Assembly: GCA_014526335.1 (NCBI GenBank)
Contig: JACTAT010000014.1
Location: forward strand, 2,906,840 to 2,970,839
DNA: 64,000 nt
Direction of reading: 5' to 3'
Source of the DNA: Chrysaora quinquecirrha
Lineage: Eukaryota > Cnidaria > Scyphozoa > Semaeostomeae > Pelagiidae
Below are positions 59,377-64,000 of the stretch, in pieces (positions within the stretch are counted from its first letter, which is position 1; each line of letters begins with the position of its first letter). Made by a program: the position numbers and the translations under genes. The notes below the pieces were generated by a model. It searched no databases, was not told the DNA's origin, and was given only the letters and a program-made list of their open reading frames with translations.

Positions 59377-62300
59377 TTTAGTTTCTGATGTAAATGCTAT
59401 ATTTTATACAATGCTGTGCAACGTATGAAAGGACGCATGCGATGCACGCCCGTTGTATAGGCAAAAGTTCCTGTGAATTGAACCTTGTGAATTGTGTTCG
59501 TGAACTATAGCCCTTCCCCCGGCGAGATATCGCAAAATAGTTAAAACTCCTAGATTTGTGAATCGTTTCGGGGTGTAATATCCCGGAAATTAATTTAAGT
59601 TAATTGAGTATAATAAGTTTAGTTATGTGCGTACAGCGTATTACCCTCTTAATAATCGTAATAATCGTCGACTCTGTCTTGGCACCCGATGAGACCATAG
59701 ACCCTTAGAGCGTACTTTCTATAAAGGTCCTCAGTGATCCTGTCACTAGGGTCTACCTCTCTACCCGGCTTAATAGGCAATGTGCCATCTATTACAATAT
59801 TCATTATGCCTGCTATCAATTTATGATTGTAACGCCAATGTATATTAGTTATAAAACTGTGATTAGGATCCTTTGTTATAGAATTCACTTAGTCTGTATT
59901 AGAATCTACCGTACAGTAATATGTTCAAGATACCAAGATAGTATTGTCCCGTTAAAGTGGATCGCTACAATGTGGAGACAAGCGTATAAGGACCCGTTAT
60001 GCTGCATGAGTACTGTATTCTGTGCCCCTGTGTACTGATTCCATCTGATTTTCTTAATTTCACAGAATCAGTTTATTTATAAACGATTAGATTTAAGGAT
60101 AATAGTTCAACGCAATATTCCTGAACTTTTTAAGCTAATTTTTTACTCAATCTGCACCTTTGTGAAATCATGTACTTAAATCTAATTGTATGTTGTAACA
60201 TCCCAGGGCGGATTTTTAGATTATCAGACTAATACTGCTTTGGAAATGGAGACAATCTTGACTTTGCTAATTGTAATGGCCTAATGAAACTAATAAACAC
60301 TGAATGCCCAACACGAGGAAGACTCACTAGCAAGTCAGGTGGATTAGATTTGGTACAAAAATCGTTTGTAAATTGGCTATATATTGGTTAAATTAATAGA
60401 AGCAAAAAATAACAAAGGCAAACCCTGCGACACTTTTCCATCAGATATAACCCTTAACCTATACACAAATCTATCTTGGCGATGATTGGGGTGCAACCCC
60501 CGTGCCCCCTTTGGCTACGCCTCTGACAAGTATTTCGTCCCAAATATCATTTCTTTGTAAAAGAAACCTCGATACAGCGGACGCCTCTACAACGGTCACT
60601 AATTGGTCCCACAGGTGCCCGTTATATAGAGGTTCTATTGTACTTGGTCACATACCTCCGTGTTTAAATTTTCAACCCCACCCTTTGACAACCACGGCGA
60701 AACTAGATAGGTTTCACAAGATATTAATAGCATTGAAGCAATGTTGGCGTGTTTCGCCACGCTCGCAACATCCAGTGACAAACTGTAACAAATTTTCGTT
60801 CACAAATTGTTTCGTAGATTCGCCTTGTTTTGAGTGTGTGACGAAACTATAATTTTTTAAGAGCGTTTAGCATCAACAAAGTGGTGTTAGCTTGTTTCGT
60901 AGGGCCTTTATAAGCTGATGCAATATAATGTCTGCGTGCACCGAAACCATCTCTGTCCTAATTTTAATTCGGACATCTATCAAGAAATAATTTTTCCATT
61001 TAGGGTGTCTGATTTTAGCATTTTATTACTTTTTTAGTTTTTAAGGCCTGGATTTATACGCATTAGAGATTTGAGTTTTATTATAATTATTTCTGAAGTA
61101 GAATTAGAATTAAGCAAAGAAGTTATGTAATGTTTGTTTTCATTTGCGTTGGTCGCTTGTCATCGTCAGTAAAGTTATGTCTGGTAAACAAGTGTGACCT
61201 TCCACGCGAGTTCACCTTGGTCCGCTAAACGGGCCATTCTAAACCACGGACTGTCCATTCAAGACCTAGATAGGTTACACAAGAACATTGCCAAATTGAG
61301 CTGTTCAAAAATAAGTACATACCGACCTCCTGTTTACATGGGACCTGATTTGTCTACATTTTTTACATCCATCCATATTGTTTAGGAACTGTTAGAATAG
61401 GCGGATATTGTTCCCATTTGAAATCGTTGCAACTGTTGATGCCCAGCCTGTACAAATACTGTTCCAATTTTCTAAACGTTACAAAACTGGTGCGGATGGC
61501 CCATGTTGACGGGGAGTCTATGTGTACTAGTCATCGTTAGTGTGAAGCTGTCTTTGGTAATCAGCTTGTCCTCGTGAGCCCGCTTTGGTCCATTTGTTTG
61601 CTTCTTCTCTAATTCCCTACGAGATTAAAGTTAGCTGAAAAGGCTACCTAATTGAGCTTGTTTGTCGAATGAATTGATTGATACCTTGCGCATCTTGCTA
61701 TACGCTGCTTGATCGTCCCTGATCCGGTTTGTACGGATAGACCTTGAGTTGAAACGGCCAATTCGAGACCACAGTCATTTAAGACCCTGTTTACACGAGA
61801 CAACTTTGAACAGCCCGGTTCCCGTTTTATACGGGCCTTGTGTTGTTCGGTCCATTCAATACCAATCCATTCAAGACCCGGTTTAGAAGAGGCATTTTCA
61901 AATAGAGCTGCTAACGAATTGGAATATATCAGCCTGTCATTTACATGGGACTTGGTTTATCTGCATTGTTTACATCTATCCATACTAGTTTGGGAACGGT
62001 TAGAATAGTGCTCCCATTTCAAAACGTCCCATCGGTTTGCAGGGGACCTGAACTGAAACTGGTCAAAGGGTTCTGACACTTGTGCGGATGGCACATCCAA
62101 ACAAGTACAGAGTAACAAGGCCCCGTGTAGACGAGTGGCTTACGTGTAAGAGTTGGGAAACAGTTCCGTTTGGAATCGGTCTACTAGGTCCATGACAAGG
62201 CAAAATACAAAGAGAGCATATTGCTTGTTGCCCACGCGGCACAGAGCATTTGCACCATAGCTCTGAAGCCAGTCTTTTGTCGACATAGCGCACCAGAACT

Positions 62301-64000
62301 TGCCGTCTGCTGATCGGCGATTTTGTGGAACTAACCTATCGCAACTAAGTGGTCGACGTCAGCGCTCTAGAAACTAATATCTCGGCAAATAATTGACGCA
62401 TTGTTCCAGAAAGTTGGGCATGTTCTCAATCGGAGATCAGTTGTCAACTGATTCCCGTCAATTAGTATGAATTTAACCAACTTTAAAGAAAGAAAAAAAG
62501 TCTCAGTTGACATGAGAGCTCCCTCGAGTTCGATAGCTGTTATCCAATAACTTCTGACTGGTTGCTAAATTAGCAGTTAAACTAGTCAGCGCTTGTTCTC
62601 ATTGGATCGACATAATGATTTTTCTCCAAAGATGATCTCGAAACACGCCCTCGAATATTGCCGCGTCTGTCTCTCACTCTTGCTACCAGTTAGGTAGAGG
62701 CGCTGTGAATACATAATTGGTATTCATCTTGTCAATATGCAGCGAAAATGAAAAAGAGTAAAAAAACTCATTTCCTAAATGTATACATAGATTCTTTTTT
62801 GCAGTGGTTTTGCAAGATTCATTGTTGTACGTTAGTGCGTCCCTCAGTTCCTGGTTCGAAATTACCTCCTAAAGTCCTAGCCTCTGTTCGATTATGTTTT
62901 TACCGCATTCTGGACAGTGTTTCCAAATCTAACCGGATTTTTGGGAGCGTTGCAAGCTGGAAACCCCTAATACAGACAGATGTGTAAGTATGTTGTGCTA
63001 CCTGGTTCTACTTTGTAACCTTCTTTGATACATTCCTATAACAAACTGTGGCCGGGACTAGACGACGCACAACTTGTGCAACCTTAAATTGATGAGTATT
63101 TTTCTTTATTTATTGAGGAAAGCAGTTGGTTACAATCAGATGGCCCGCCCTACACGAAAGCAGAAGCAACAAAGCAAAGCCTATAAGTCATAAGTACCTA
63201 ATCCTCTCTGTAGTCTGTTTTCTCCGAAGCTGTAGCTACAGTACGCAATTGCCACAAGACCATGACGATGTCGAAGGAATAACTGTTGTCAGGAAGTAAT
63301 GCCATGGCCAACGATCAAACATTGTCTTGTCAAAATAATGTTGTCCCGTTTTGCAAAGTCGCGATACATGGCTCATTGAAAACTTTTTGCGAGAAGCAGA
63401 AAATTTTTTGAAGTTTTCGGAGACATATTGCAACCCATTAAGTTAATTTATCTTGTTAGGCAATGTAAAGCGATGTAGCCCAATGGTCAAACATCGCTGG
63501 TAAACAAATTGTAGTTGCTTGACAAACATTGTTTGGTCATTTGGCCAGGACAATGGCTAAACGATAATTTTGGTCAAACAATTGAGATTGGCTTTACAAA
63601 AAGCCACGTCGCTAAACATTGCCGTCCAACGTTCTGGAACAACGAAGTTATCGCTATTGCGCAAGCACGAGCGCCTTGTTGCTAAGGAATGTTACTAGCT
63701 GCTGTGCCAGTTGTTGCAGTTGGTCAAAACAAAAGAAATGCTTTGAAGGCAATGTTGGAAAGACGGCCAAATGATCAAACATTGTTTGTCAAACATTTGG
63801 AATTTGCTTGTTATGCAAAATCTTTGACCGTTTGACCATCTCTCGAAACATCGCTGGTCAAACATACTGTATTTTGCTTGCATGAAGCAAAATGTTTTTA
63901 AACTATTTCAAAAACATTGTGCAACAAACTTAGCTTACTTTTGGTTGATTAACAATGTTTAGTGACCACCCAGGTAAAACATTTTGTTTGACAATAAAAT
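59377..64000. other. NUMB 3' flank; no gene recognised
   Basis: AATAAA at 60292-60297 is a plausible NUMB poly(A) signal. From about 60500 the sequence holds degenerate repeats: a pogo-like relic near 60570-60645 (CCTCTACAACGG .. CGTTATATAGAGGTTC) and GTTTACATGGGAC words at 61330-62000. Several short open frames lack codon structure or homology I recognise. Confidence 0.55.
63480..64000. repeat. CAAACATTG-rich dispersed repeat, right edge
   Basis: Many GGTCAAACAT / CAAACATTGTTTG words with TTGGCCAGGAC at about 63540; continues past the edge. Related to 1250-1530, 10450-10680 and 44700-45020. Confidence 0.6.

Noticed and set aside
62748..62987. A 79-residue plus-strand frame near the right edge
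   Set aside because: No similarity recognised, no clear splice context, and surrounded by degenerate repeats.

Overview
This window is animal nuclear DNA: AT-rich, intron-dense and full of short non-autonomous repeats. It carries five protein genes, each recognised from spliced exons that match metazoan families by memory of those families; no search was run. Several tRNA-derived SINE families, many MITE-like fold-back elements and short GT-AG introns fit an invertebrate. A cnidarian is my best guess, but the species is not settled by the sequence.

Layout, left to right. (1) 1158-3602, minus strand: the first six exons of kynurenine 3-monooxygenase (KMO), running off the left edge. (2) 4938-28352, minus: a complete ZNF106-type gene in 19 exons, with paired N-terminal C2H2 fingers, very long Ser/Thr-rich exons with coding repeats, a coiled coil, WD40 repeats and two C-terminal fingers. 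(3) 29551-32775, plus: TMEM41A (VTT-domain ER membrane protein), four exons, with the 3' coding end not found. ZNF106 and TMEM41A are head to head across about 1.2 kb. (4) 34515-51913, plus: TTC13 (secretory-pathway TPR protein, animal relative of plant SRFR1), 25 exons, one expected exon not found and one GC-AG intron. (5) 53075-59376, plus: NUMB, six exons (PTB domain and NPF tail). 59377-64000 holds the NUMB 3' flank and repeats only.

The genes look like unrelated housekeeping or developmental neighbours, not a pathway: KMO (tryptophan catabolism), ZNF106 (RNA-binding scaffold), TMEM41A (ER lipid/membrane), TTC13, NUMB (endocytic Notch regulator).

The most important hidden signal is sequence integrity. 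Five places in three genes (TTC13 exon 14, NUMB exon 2, and three in ZNF106 exon 3) change reading frame inside otherwise conserved or continuous coding exons, and each is explained by one or two missing G:C bases, mostly in short G/C runs. Exon-length arithmetic supports all of them. Together with the two missing exon regions this points to consensus error or misassembly, or to a damaged haplotype, rather than to new biology. I found no convincing previously undescribed gene system; the novelty is in the repeat families and in the ZNF106 architecture.
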